34,051 nt of DNA from positions 8,761-42,811 of the forward strand of contig NZ_MKRN01000182.1 of the NCBI RefSeq assembly GCF_001896955.1. Direction: 5' to 3'. Positions 1 through 8,376 of the stretch are shown here, in pieces; the first letter of the stretch is position 1, and every line of letters starts with the position of its first letter. Origin of the DNA: Nitrobacter sp. 62-13 (GTDB lineage: Bacteria; Pseudomonadota; Alphaproteobacteria; Rhizobiales; Xanthobacteraceae). A program made the translations under genes and the position numbers. The notes under the pieces were generated by a model. The model was not told where the DNA came from. It ran no database searches and saw nothing but the letters and a program-made list of their open reading frames with translations.

Positions 1-224
1 TAAGTCACGGCAATCCGCCCTGCACTCAAATTCACGGTTGTGGTGATGACCGGCTGGCCTGCGCGACCCGGAATTGCTTCGGATTTGGTCCATGCTTCAA
101 AGGTGGCACGGTTTTGCAGACCGTGAGCGAACGCGAAACCTGGCCCATTTAGCTGGTTGACTCAATTACCATCGCCGTCTCCAGAATTTGTGATTATGTT
201 TCCATCTGTGTAGGGGGATAGGTC
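1..224. other. Left-edge stretch with no supported gene
   Basis: No complete gene is visible. On the minus strand a stretch of about 50 codons running off the left edge stays open (it includes residues reading FEAWTKSEAIPG), but it follows a stop codon and has no in-frame start here. It may be the broken end of a gene lying to the left. I do not recognise the family. The last bases carry the ribosome binding site of the next gene (a G-rich run at 213-218). Confidence 0.3.
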
Positions 225-992
225 ATGTCTTCTGAACTTCGTTCGCGTCGTCTCGCTGTTCTAATCGATGCAGACAATACTTCCGCGAAAATCGCGGATG
301 GATTGTTCGAAGAGATTGCTAAAATCGGAGAAGCAAGCGTTCGCCGAATCTACGGCGACTTCTCCAGCCCTCGTTCTAAAGGCTGGGCGGATACACTTTC
401 GAAACACGCCATCATACCTCAACAGCAGTTTGCCTACACCACAGGCAAGAATGCGTCCGACATCACCTTGGTGATCGATGCAATGGACCTACTTTATAGC
501 GGTCGGTTCGATGGATTTTGTCTTGTTTCCTCGGACAGTGACTTTACCCGCCTCGCCGCCCGCATACGTGAGCAAGGTGTCGATGTTTTTGGATTCGGTG
601 AGCAGAAAACTCCGGAGAGCTTTCGACAGGCCTGTCGGAAGTTCGTGTACACGGAGAATCTGTTTACAGATGCTGCCAATAGTCAGGATGCGGCCTCAAT
701 TTCAAAGCCTCTTCGGCCCCCGGGCGCAGCTACTCCCATTATTAAAAAGGTCATCATGCAGATGGAGAGCGAAGACGGTTGGGTCCCGCTAGGCGAAGTC
801 GGGAAACAGCTTGCTAACCTGGCCTCCGACTTTGATCCCAGAACCTTCGGCTTTCGCAAGCTAAGCGATCTGGTGCGAAAGACAAATTCGTTTGAAATCG
901 ATCACCCCAAAGGTGGCTCCATGCGAATTCGCACAAAATCCTCCACCAAACCACCTTCAAAATCGAAGACTCCCGCCAAGACTGGGACCTGA
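225..992 (+). CDS. NYN-domain (PIN-like RNase) protein with C-terminal LOTUS/OST-HTH domain
   Basis: Protein of 255 aa. Residues about 10-150 form a NYN domain, a PIN-like ribonuclease fold: LIDADN at 13-18, GKNASDITLVIDAMD in the middle and SSDSDF after it supply the conserved acidic residues expected to bind metal. Residues about 165-230 (start IIKKVIMQ, later FGFRKLSDLV) look like an OST-HTH/LOTUS RNA-binding winged helix. The tail is Lys/Ser/Pro-rich and probably disordered. This is the LabA/DUF88-like bacterial architecture, and members are predicted to bind or cut RNA. The ATG is preceded by a G-rich Shine-Dalgarno about 7 nt upstream, which supports this start. It stands alone on the plus strand, followed by gene debris. 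A role in defence is possible because of the context but is inference; a housekeeping RNA role is equally possible. Confidence 0.85.
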   Translation: MSSELRSRRLAVLIDADNTSAKIADGLFEEIAKIGEASVRRIYGDFSSPRSKGWADTLSKHAIIPQQQFAYTTGKNASDITLVIDAMDLLYSGRFDGFCLVSSDSDFTRLAARIREQGVDVFGFGEQKTPESFRQACRKFVYTENLFTDAANSQDAASISKPLRPPGAATPIIKKVIMQMESEDGWVPLGEVGKQLANLASDFDPRTFGFRKLSDLVRKTNSFEIDHPKGGSMRIRTKSSTKPPSKSKTPAKTGT

Positions 993-1109
993 AAAGGAGT
1001 CGCTCGAAGCAAATAGTTTCTGGGTTAGCCACCGTCTTCAGGCGGCGCATTGATCTGATGGGGAACAGTCACAACCGGGGCGGAGTCGGCGCACGTCCCT
1101 TGGACATCG

Positions 1110-1500
1110 GCGCTCAATCCGATCGACGAACGCAAGGTCGAAAGGTTCGGCTGGTATCCGAGGGTGTTCTCACAACGACCTTCGATGGCCGAACTGTCAC
1201 CTATGTATTTGGCGAACTGGACATGCTGGTGCCCGCTTACGCTGCCACGATTCACAAGAGCCAGGGCTCCGAATATCCGGCCGTTGTAATCCCGATGCTC
1301 ACTCAGCATTACGCCATGCTGCGGCGGAACCTGCTCTACACCGGGGTCCCGCGAGGCAAGAAGCTGGTCGTGGTGATAGGTCAGAAGAAGGCTGTTGCGA
1401 TCGCGGTGCGCAATGTCTCAGGCATACGGCGGTGGTCAAACTGGCAGAGTGGCTGGATTCTCGATCACCCGGTTAGTGGCTCATCGATCGTGGAAAAAAT
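1110..1500 (+). pseudogene. Remnant of a RecD2-type helicase (C-terminal UvrD_C_2 region)
   Basis: One frame encodes the typical end of RecD2-like ATP-dependent helicases: DFDG-like FDGRTVTY, then AATIHKSQGSEYPAVVIP, then NLLYTGVPRGKKLVV. About 30 codons upstream, in a different frame (from 1110), ALNPIDERKVERFGW matches the segment that normally precedes this region, and the roughly 40 residues expected between the two are missing. The gene has therefore lost its ATPase N-terminus, has an internal deletion with a frame change, and its motif VI reads GVPRG where the family has GVTRG, a loss of the conserved Thr. I call it a decayed fragment. An ATG at 1058 opens the frame, but the first 30 residues match nothing I recognise. 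Confidence 0.7.
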
Positions 1501-1628
1501 AATGGCCACGTCCGTTCATCGCCTTTGGCCTGGCTCTGCGCGCGAACGGCAGGCGGAAGGCGCCGGCAGGGCCGAGGCCATTGCGGAGTCCGCTACCGAT
1601 GCCCTCGATCTCATTCGCAAGGCGCGCG

Positions 1629-1832
1629 ATGCGCGCCGCGCTGCTGCCGATGCCGCTGCTGATCCTGGCCGGCTGCGCGACGACGACGGCTTCCGTCGGG
1701 ACTGATGCGGTCACCTGCTCGGCCTTCGAGCCGATCCGGTGGTCGAAGAACGATACCGACGGGACGATCCGGCAGGTCAAAGAGCACAACGCGGCCTGGA
1801 AGGCGATCTGCGCTCCGCAGAAGCAAGACTAA
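1629..1832 (+). CDS. Small lipoprotein, phage o-spanin (Rz1)-like
   Basis: Encodes 67 aa. A short N-terminal hydrophobic segment ends in a lipobox LAGC (Cys16), so the product should be a lipoprotein with about 50 residues exposed. The mature part contains CSAFEPIRWS and DTDGTIRQVKEHNAAWKAIC, a pattern I associate with small proteins in rhizobial prophage lysis cassettes, where Rz1 overlaps the Rz gene in another frame. Another frame stays open across 1500-1705 and reads as a charged helical segment, which would fit the end of a broken Rz-like gene. No endolysin or holin is visible nearby, so this is probably an isolated prophage relic. Upstream in-frame ATGs at 1581 and 1599 would bury the signal sequence, so I prefer 1629. 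Confidence 0.55.
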   Translation: MRAALLPMPLLILAGCATTTASVGTDAVTCSAFEPIRWSKNDTDGTIRQVKEHNAAWKAICAPQKQD

Positions 1833-1888
1833 CCGAGGGAATTCCGGTTGTTTTCCGGGCCACGATCGGTGATCTATCCTGGCCAAGG

Positions 1889-4800
1889 ATGGATCACGTG
1901 CACAGCTTCGAAGACATAAAACCCGGCGCCCGCCTGCGTGGCCTTGACCCCGCTGGGGTCGCGGAGGTCGTTCAGGTCGCTAAATTCGGCCCCGATGCCT
2001 TGAACCTGGTCTTCCGGGTAGATGGTCGGGTGGGCGAGCGCCTCGTCTATCGGGGCGAGGAGATCGGCTTCGAATTCCTCGAAGCGGGGCGAACCTATGC
2101 ATTCGACGCCGACGGCGGCTTGCTGCGGCTTGCTTCCGAAGCATACCGAATCCGGCTTGCGTACCTTTTCGACCCCTACCTCGCGGTGAGCGCTTCCCAG
2201 ATCGAAGCGCTTCCCCATCAAATCACAGCCGTTTACGGGGAAATGCTTCCCCGTCAGCCGCTTCGCTTTTTGCTCGCGGACGATCCGGGCGCCGGAAAAA
2301 CCATTATGGCGGGCCTGCTGATCAAGGAGTTAATGATCCGCGGCGATCTTGAGCGTTGTCTCATTGTTGCACCCGGCGGCTTGGTCGAGCAGTGGCAGGA
2401 TGAAATGTCCGAGAAATTCGGACTGGCCTTCGAGATTCTAACCCGCGACCAGATTGAAGCGTCGATTACCGGAAATCCCTTCGTCGACAAGAGCCGCTTG
2501 ATCTTGCGGCTAGATATGGCCGCACGATCCGATGAGCTGAAGGCCAAGCTTCAAGCAGCGCCGGATTGGGATCTCGTGATCTGCGACGAAGCCCACCGCA
2601 TGGCTGCGTCCTATTTCGGCGGCGAGGTGAAGGAGACGCAGCGGCACAAGCTGGGCAAGCTTCTCGGTACGAGAACCCGGAACCTGCTGCTCATGTCGGC
2701 GACGCCGCATAACGGCAAAGAAGCCGACTTCCAACTCTTTATGGGCTTGTTGGACGCCGACCGCTTTGAGGGCCGCTTCCGCGAGGGCGTGCACAAGGCC
2801 GACGTGTCGGACATGATGCGCCGGCTTACCAAGGAAGAGCTCTATCGCTTCGACGGGACTCCCCTGTTTCCTGAACGTCGCGCCTATACAGCGAGCTATT
2901 CGCTGTCGCCTGCGGAGGCCGATCTCTATCAGGCGGTCACCACCTATGTGCGCGAGGAAATGAACCGAGCCGACCGGACCGGTGATGACAAGCGCCGCAT
3001 GAATGTGGGCTTCGCGCTCCAAATCCTCCAACGGCGTCTCGCGTCTTCTCCGGCGGCAATTCATCGTTCGTTGGAACGAAGGCGAAAGCGGCTCGAAGAA
3101 AGGCTCCGCGAAGAAAGGCTGATGCGGCAAGGTGGAACGGTGCCGCTCGCGAAAGCGCCGGACCTGCCAACCTACGATCCCGACGACATCGAAGAAGTAC
3201 CGTCAGAAGAAGCAGAAGCCGCCGAAGAGCAAATCCTCGATCAGGCGACGGCTGCACAAACACTCGCCGAGCTCGAAGCGGAGATCGCTATTCTCGCCGA
3301 CCTCGAAGATCGTGCGTTGCGCCTCAAGCTCTCCGGACAGGACGCGAAGTGGCGTGAACTGGAATCGATCCTCGACGAGCCAATGATGCTCGATCAGGCC
3401 ACCGGCTTGCTGCGCAAGATACTGATCTTCACCGAACCGAGGGATACGCTCGAATATCTTCAACAGAAGATCACGGCCCGCATTGGCGACCCTGCGGCAG
3501 TTGTCGTTATTCATGGCGGCATCGCGCGCGAAGCTCGGCGGGCCGCCATCGCGGCTTTCAATTCCGATCCTGTTGTCCGCGTCATGATCGCGAACGATGC
3601 CGCTGGCGAAGGCGTCAACCTTCAGCGCGGCGCCCACCTCATGGTCAACTATGACCTGCCTTGGAATCCGAACCGCCTGGAACAGCGCTTTGGCCGCATC
3701 CACCGCATCGGCCAAACGGAAGTCTGCCACCTCTGGAATCTGTGCGCGGTCAACACGCGCGAGGGCGAAGTCTATCGCCGTCTGTTGGAAAAACTGGAGG
3801 AGGCGCGCGCAGCGCTCGGCGGCAAGGTCTACGACGTTCTCGGTGAATTGTTCGAGGGCCATGCGCTGCGCGACCTTCTGGTCGATGCGATCCGCTATGG
3901 CGATCGCCCGGAGAAGAAAGCCGAGCTCTTTCGCAAGGTCGATGGTGCGGTCGATGTGGACGCGATCGAGAAACTGGTCGCCGAACGCAAGCTCACATCG
4001 GAAGGCATGGACCCGCACGCGGTCAGCGAAATCCGCGAGCAGATGGAGCGAGCCCAGGCGCGCCGGCTCCAGCCGCATTTCATCGGCGCGTTCTTCCGCG
4101 AAGCCTTCACGATGCTCGGCGGGCGCATTGCCGAACGCGAGAAGGGCCGCTTTGAAATCACGCGGGTGCCGTCGATCCTGAAGGAACGGGACCGCCTCAT
4201 CGGCCGCTCCGATCCGGTGCTCGATCGCTACGCCCGCATCACCTTCGAGAAGAATCTTATCGCCGGCCAGCCGCAGGCCGAGCTTGTCGCGCCCGGCCAT
4301 CCCCTGCTCGAAGCCATCGTCGATGTCGTCCTTGAGCGGTTCCAGCCGCTACTCGTTCAGGGCGGGGTGCTGGTGGATGAAGCGGATACGGGTAACGAGA
4401 CACGTCTCTTGCTCTATCTCGAACATGCAATCCGCGATGGCCGCACCGGGCGCTCTGGCGAACCCCGCACGGTGTCGCAGCGGCTTCAATTCACCTTCCT
4501 GAAGGAGGACGGCAGCGCGGTCGATGGAGGACAGGCTCCCTATCTCGACTACCGCCCGATCACCGCGGACGAACGCAAGCTCGTCTCCGACGCCATCACC
4601 GCGCCCTGGCTTTCGGGTCAGGTGGAAAGCCGCGCGCTGGGCTACGCCATTCAATCGCTGGTGCCGCAACATCTCGAAGAGGTGAAGACGCGGCGGATCG
4701 TCGAAATCGACAAGGTCGAACGCGAAGTCAGGGCGCGACTCACCCGCGAAATCAATTACTGGGATGTGCGCGCCGCCCGGCTGCGCGAGGAGGAACGCGC

Positions 4801-5410
4801 TGGCAAGGATCAGCGCATCAATGCCCAGAACGCCGAGGCGACGGCCGCGCGTCTCGTCGAACGGCTGCATAAACGGCAAGCGGAACTCGATCGCGAGCGC
4901 CAGATCTCGGCGTTGCCGCCCGTCCTCAAGGGAGCGGCGCTGGTGATCCCAACGGGGCTCCTGAAAGCGCGTGCGCCCGAAGTGCCCCCGCCCGAGGCGA
5001 AGCCGGACGGATTTGCGGAAGACCCGGTCGCCCGCGCGATGTTCGAAAAGCTCGCCATGGAGGCGGTCATGGCGGCGGAGCGTATGCTCGGCAACGAGCC
5101 GCGCGATGTGTCCGCTGAAAAAAAGGGCTACGATATCGAAAGCCGCGATCCCCGCGCCGGGCACCTCCGCTTCATCGAGGTGAAGGGCCGGCACGCGGAT
5201 GGCCGCGACGTGATCGTGACCAAGAACGAAATCCTCGCCTCGCTGAACGCGCCTGAGGCCTTCGTCCTCGCGATCGTGCAGGTCGACAGCGGCTTTGCGC
5301 GGGAGCCAGTCTACGTGCGGCAATTCTTCAAGCGGGAGCTGGGGTTTGCAGAAACGGCGGTGGTCTTCAACGTGAATGATCTGCTATCCCTTGGAGCAGG
5401 GCCGGGTTGA
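1889..5410 (+). CDS. SNF2/DEAD-like helicase with C-terminal DUF3883 nuclease-fold domain (defence module helicase)
   Basis: Protein of 1173 aa. Superfamily 2 motifs are intact: motif I DDPGAGKT (131-138), DEAH-type motif II DEAHRM (D233, E234), motif III LLMSATPHNG, motif V region NDAAGEGVNLQRG, and motif VI QRFGRIHRIGQ (R600, R603, R606). An acidic, Glu-rich linker lies near residues 435-475, and a helical region follows the helicase core. The C-terminus (about 1060-1170) is DUF3883: D1082, then FIEVKGR with E1097 and K1099, the D-(E)xK pattern of PD-(D/E)XK nuclease-like folds. The reading frame is open further upstream, but the Met at 1889 starts the recognisable domain (EDIKPGARLRGL). 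It leads a three-component cluster with the methylase and ATPase downstream (74-nt gap). By analogy it would translocate on DNA during recognition of foreign DNA; that role is inferred. Confidence 0.88.
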   Translation: MDHVHSFEDIKPGARLRGLDPAGVAEVVQVAKFGPDALNLVFRVDGRVGERLVYRGEEIGFEFLEAGRTYAFDADGGLLRLASEAYRIRLAYLFDPYLAVSASQIEALPHQITAVYGEMLPRQPLRFLLADDPGAGKTIMAGLLIKELMIRGDLERCLIVAPGGLVEQWQDEMSEKFGLAFEILTRDQIEASITGNPFVDKSRLILRLDMAARSDELKAKLQAAPDWDLVICDEAHRMAASYFGGEVKETQRHKLGKLLGTRTRNLLLMSATPHNGKEADFQLFMGLLDADRFEGRFREGVHKADVSDMMRRLTKEELYRFDGTPLFPERRAYTASYSLSPAEADLYQAVTTYVREEMNRADRTGDDKRRMNVGFALQILQRRLASSPAAIHRSLERRRKRLEERLREERLMRQGGTVPLAKAPDLPTYDPDDIEEVPSEEAEAAEEQILDQATAAQTLAELEAEIAILADLEDRALRLKLSGQDAKWRELESILDEPMMLDQATGLLRKILIFTEPRDTLEYLQQKITARIGDPAAVVVIHGGIAREARRAAIAAFNSDPVVRVMIANDAAGEGVNLQRGAHLMVNYDLPWNPNRLEQRFGRIHRIGQTEVCHLWNLCAVNTREGEVYRRLLEKLEEARAALGGKVYDVLGELFEGHALRDLLVDAIRYGDRPEKKAELFRKVDGAVDVDAIEKLVAERKLTSEGMDPHAVSEIREQMERAQARRLQPHFIGAFFREAFTMLGGRIAEREKGRFEITRVPSILKERDRLIGRSDPVLDRYARITFEKNLIAGQPQAELVAPGHPLLEAIVDVVLERFQPLLVQGGVLVDEADTGNETRLLLYLEHAIRDGRTGRSGEPRTVSQRLQFTFLKEDGSAVDGGQAPYLDYRPITADERKLVSDAITAPWLSGQVESRALGYAIQSLVPQHLEEVKTRRIVEIDKVEREVRARLTREINYWDVRAARLREEERAGKDQRINAQNAEATAARLVERLHKRQAELDRERQISALPPVLKGAALVIPTGLLKARAPEVPPPEAKPDGFAEDPVARAMFEKLAMEAVMAAERMLGNEPRDVSAEKKGYDIESRDPRAGHLRFIEVKGRHADGRDVIVTKNEILASLNAPEAFVLAIVQVDSGFAREPVYVRQFFKRELGFAETAVVFNVNDLLSLGAGPG

Positions 5411-5484
5411 GGCCCTAATTCTAGGGATGCCCAGTCACCGCTGATCGCGTCGGCCGCTTTCCCTCGTCTTTTCAGAGAGTTGGC

Positions 5485-7803
5485 ATGGCAGCGAGCCCGC
5501 GCAAGAAACTGATCGAAGTCTCGATTCCGCTAGAGGCAATCAATGCCGCCTCGGCGCGGGAGAAGTCGATCCGGCACGGGCACCCTTCGACCTTACATCT
5601 GTGGTGGGCGCGTCGTCCCCTGGCAGCTTGCCGGGCGGTGCTGTTCGCGCAGCTCGTGGACGATCCTTCGTCGTGGCCGGACAAGTTCCGGACCGAGGAG
5701 GCGCGGGACGCCGAGCGCAAGCGCCTGCACAAGGTCATCGAGCGGCTGGTGCCTTGGGAGGCTTCGAACGACGAGGCGGTGCTGAACGAAGCGCGATGGG
5801 AGATCGCGCGCTCGGTAGCCTGGGGCTTGGGCGAAGAGCCGCCGCCAAAGGGCGATAGGAAGGCGGTCCTCGATTATCTCCAGGCCAAGGCGCCTCCGGT
5901 CTATGACCCGTTCTCTGGCGGTGGGTCGATCCCTTTGGAGGCGCAACGCCTCGGGCTGCGCGCCTATGGCTCGGACCTCAACCCGGTGGCGGTGCTGATC
6001 GGCAAGGCGCTGGTGGAGATCCCGCCGAAATTCGCCGGCATGCCGCCCGTCAACCCAAAGGCTCAGGCAGAACTCAAACGTGGGCGCTGGAACAGCAAGG
6101 GGGCGCAGGGCCTTGCTGAGGACGTGCGCTACTACGGTCAATGGATGCGCGATGAAGCCGAAAAGCTCATCGGCCATCTTTATCCGAAGGCGAAGCTGCC
6201 GGACGGATCGGAAGCAACGGTGATCGCTTGGCTATGGGCGCGGACCGTGCGCTCGCCCGATCCGGCTGCGAAGGGCGCGATGGTGCCGCTGGTCTCGTCC
6301 TTCATGCTCTCGACCAAGGATGGGAAGAAGGCTTGGGTTGAGCCGGTGCTCGATCCGAAAGCTCAGGATGGATACCGGTTCGAGGCGAAGAGCGGAAAGC
6401 TCGCAAAGGATGAAGAAGGGCGACTCAGAGACGGGACCATGTCGCGCTCTGGGGCGACTTGCATCCTGACCGGTACCTTCATGCCCTTTGAGTACATCCG
6501 CGAGTGCGGACGGCGTGACGGTCTGGGAAGTCGATTGATGGCGATGGTCGCAGAGAGCGAACTGGGCCGAGTGTATCTCACGCCGACCGCCGTCCACGAG
6601 AAGGCCGCGGAAATAGACAAAATAGCCGCTGAAGAAATTGCCGTCTCGATACCTAACAACACTAGAGACTTCCGAACGCAGTTGTATGGGTTGCCTACCT
6701 TTCGCGACTTGTTTACCGCGCGACAACTTCAGGCGATGACGATGTTTTCTGACCTCGTACCTAAGGTCAGAGAACGGGCGTTTAAGGACGCAACTGCCGC
6801 GAATCTCGTGGCCGATGAGGGTCCCCTCCGCGCAGGCGGCACCGGCGCGGCCGCCTATGCCGACGCTATCGCTACCTACTGCGCGTTCGCCGTGAGCAAA
6901 GCATCGACTCGATCATGCGCTCTTGCTATTTGGGAACCGGGAATGGGACGGCTTGCGGGCGCGCTTGGGCGGCAAGCCATTGGTATGCAATGGACGTATG
7001 CGGAGACCAATCCTCTCGCTGGGGCAGGCGGCGATATTCAAGGGACCGCCAATTCGGTCGCAGAAAACATAGACAACCTTGGCATCGGTGCGCCGGGCGA
7101 GGTCAAAAACCTTGCGGCTCAAAGAAACATTTTCTCCGATCGCCCCATTCTTATTTCGACGGACCCGCCATACTATGACAACATTGGCTATGCCGATCTT
7201 TCCGACTTCTTCTACATTTGGCTTAAGCGTTCGCTAGGACCGGTTTGGCCGGACCTATTTCGCCGGATCACAACGCCTAAGGAAGAAGAACTCATCGCCG
7301 CGTCTTACCGCCACGGCGGTAGAGAAGACGCGGAGGTTTTCTTCATGACGGGCATGGGCCACGCCCTCACCGCGATGCGAAAAGCTTCCGTGGATAGCGA
7401 GCCGCTCACCATATTTTACGCCTTCAAGCAATCTGAAACAGGCGAAGACGGCGTGACTTCCGCTGGTTGGGCCACTTTTCTTCAGGCCGTGATCGATTCC
7501 GGCTTGGGCATCGACGGCACATGGCCCATTCGCACGGAAGCCACAAATGCGCTGAAAGCGCACATCAACGCGCTCGCATCATCCGTTGTCCTGGTCTGTC
7601 GCAAGCGCAGTGCTGCGGCTGAGACTGTGACACGGGCCGAGTTCATCCGAGCCCTGAAGCGCCAGATGCCCGAGGCCATCGACAAAATCCGCAAAGCAGG
7701 TGTCGGTCCAGTGGACATGCAGCAATCGGTCATCGGACCGGGCATGGGCGTGTTCTCGCGTTACGCCAAGGTTCTCGAGGAGACGACAGCGCCATGTCGG
7801 TGA
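5485..7803 (+). CDS. DUF1156 DNA methyltransferase (N6-adenine type), C-terminus detached
   Basis: Encodes 772 aa. The N-terminus is a classic DUF1156: IEVSIPLEAINAAS, REKSIRHGHPSTLHLWWARR. Methyltransferase motif I is DPFSGGG (141-147), followed by a Gly-x-Asp-Leu-Asn-Pro motif for the adenosyl group; motif IV is DPPY (560-563), as in amino-methyltransferases acting on adenine N6 or cytosine N4. The interval of about 400 residues between them probably holds target recognition. The frame ends in ETTAPCR then a stop, whereas family members as I know them continue into a domain that is here encoded by the next frame (7794-8357). One extra base just before 7794 would restore a fused protein. In the module this enzyme presumably marks self DNA. 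Bases about 6590-7200 look less GC-rich than their flanks. Confidence 0.88.
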   Translation: MAASPRKKLIEVSIPLEAINAASAREKSIRHGHPSTLHLWWARRPLAACRAVLFAQLVDDPSSWPDKFRTEEARDAERKRLHKVIERLVPWEASNDEAVLNEARWEIARSVAWGLGEEPPPKGDRKAVLDYLQAKAPPVYDPFSGGGSIPLEAQRLGLRAYGSDLNPVAVLIGKALVEIPPKFAGMPPVNPKAQAELKRGRWNSKGAQGLAEDVRYYGQWMRDEAEKLIGHLYPKAKLPDGSEATVIAWLWARTVRSPDPAAKGAMVPLVSSFMLSTKDGKKAWVEPVLDPKAQDGYRFEAKSGKLAKDEEGRLRDGTMSRSGATCILTGTFMPFEYIRECGRRDGLGSRLMAMVAESELGRVYLTPTAVHEKAAEIDKIAAEEIAVSIPNNTRDFRTQLYGLPTFRDLFTARQLQAMTMFSDLVPKVRERAFKDATAANLVADEGPLRAGGTGAAAYADAIATYCAFAVSKASTRSCALAIWEPGMGRLAGALGRQAIGMQWTYAETNPLAGAGGDIQGTANSVAENIDNLGIGAPGEVKNLAAQRNIFSDRPILISTDPPYYDNIGYADLSDFFYIWLKRSLGPVWPDLFRRITTPKEEELIAASYRHGGREDAEVFFMTGMGHALTAMRKASVDSEPLTIFYAFKQSETGEDGVTSAGWATFLQAVIDSGLGIDGTWPIRTEATNALKAHINALASSVVLVCRKRSAAAETVTRAEFIRALKRQMPEAIDKIRKAGVGPVDMQQSVIGPGMGVFSRYAKVLEETTAPCR

Positions 7804-8357
7804 GAACCGCGCTTTCGCTGATCAATCGGGTCTGGGAAGAAATCGAGAACGAACTTGATACGGCCTTCGACGCTGAAACGCAGGTCGCGCTAGCCTGGTT
7901 CGCCACCTACGGCTTCGATGCCAAGCCCTCCGGCGAACTGATCACGCTCGCAAACGCGAAGAACGTGCCCCTCAATGCGCTCTTCGCTTCGGGCGTTTTC
8001 TCAGACGGCAGAGGGAAGGCGGGCCTCACCGCGCGCGTCGATCTCCCGGAGGATTGGACGCCCGCCTCCGACAAGGCTTTGACCGTATGGGAATGCGTGC
8101 AGCACACAGCGCGCGTGCTGAATGCCGAAGATGGTGGCGGGGAAGCCGCGGCCCGGCTTGTTTCGGAAATGGGATCGAAGGCCGGTGAGGCCCGCGCGCT
8201 CGCCTATCGACTCTATGAGATCGCTTCGCAGAAAGGCTGGGCCTCGGAGGCTTTGATCTACAATGAGCTCGCCCAGGAATGGCCGAAGCTCGAAGAACTG
8301 GCGTCCACCGCCGGCGCGCGCCGTGCGGCGACCGGCGCCCAAGCCGACCTGTTCTGA
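7794..8357 (+). CDS. Detached C-terminal domain of the DUF1156 methylase
   Basis: Encodes 187 aa. The sequence (start MSVRTALSLIN, then TQVALAWFATYGF, later RALAYRLYEIASQKGW and EALIYNELAQEWP) matches what I remember as the C-terminal end of full-length DUF1156 proteins rather than a separate family. Its ATG overlaps the end of the methylase frame by 10 nt (ATGTCGGTGA), in the +1 frame. It may therefore be translated by termination-reinitiation as a separate subunit, or the pair may be one gene broken by a single-base deletion or a sequencing error. There is no clear Shine-Dalgarno of its own. No catalytic motif is seen; it is helical and charged. The ATPase gene follows 19 nt later. Confidence 0.75.
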   Translation: MSVRTALSLINRVWEEIENELDTAFDAETQVALAWFATYGFDAKPSGELITLANAKNVPLNALFASGVFSDGRGKAGLTARVDLPEDWTPASDKALTVWECVQHTARVLNAEDGGGEAAARLVSEMGSKAGEARALAYRLYEIASQKGWASEALIYNELAQEWPKLEELASTAGARRAATGAQADLF

Positions 8358-8376
8358 TCGGCCGGAGGATCGCACC

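Noticed and set aside
1058-1705. Intact 215-aa helicase-like gene
   Set aside because: Only residues about 30-120 match a RecD2 C-terminus; the expected upstream part is in another frame and the tail is unrelated, so it was called a remnant.
7794-8357. DUF3780 protein, often seen with DUF1156/DUF499
   Set aside because: The motifs (RALAYRLY, EALIYNELAQEW) fit the C-terminus of DUF1156 proteins better, and the frame overlap fits a split gene.
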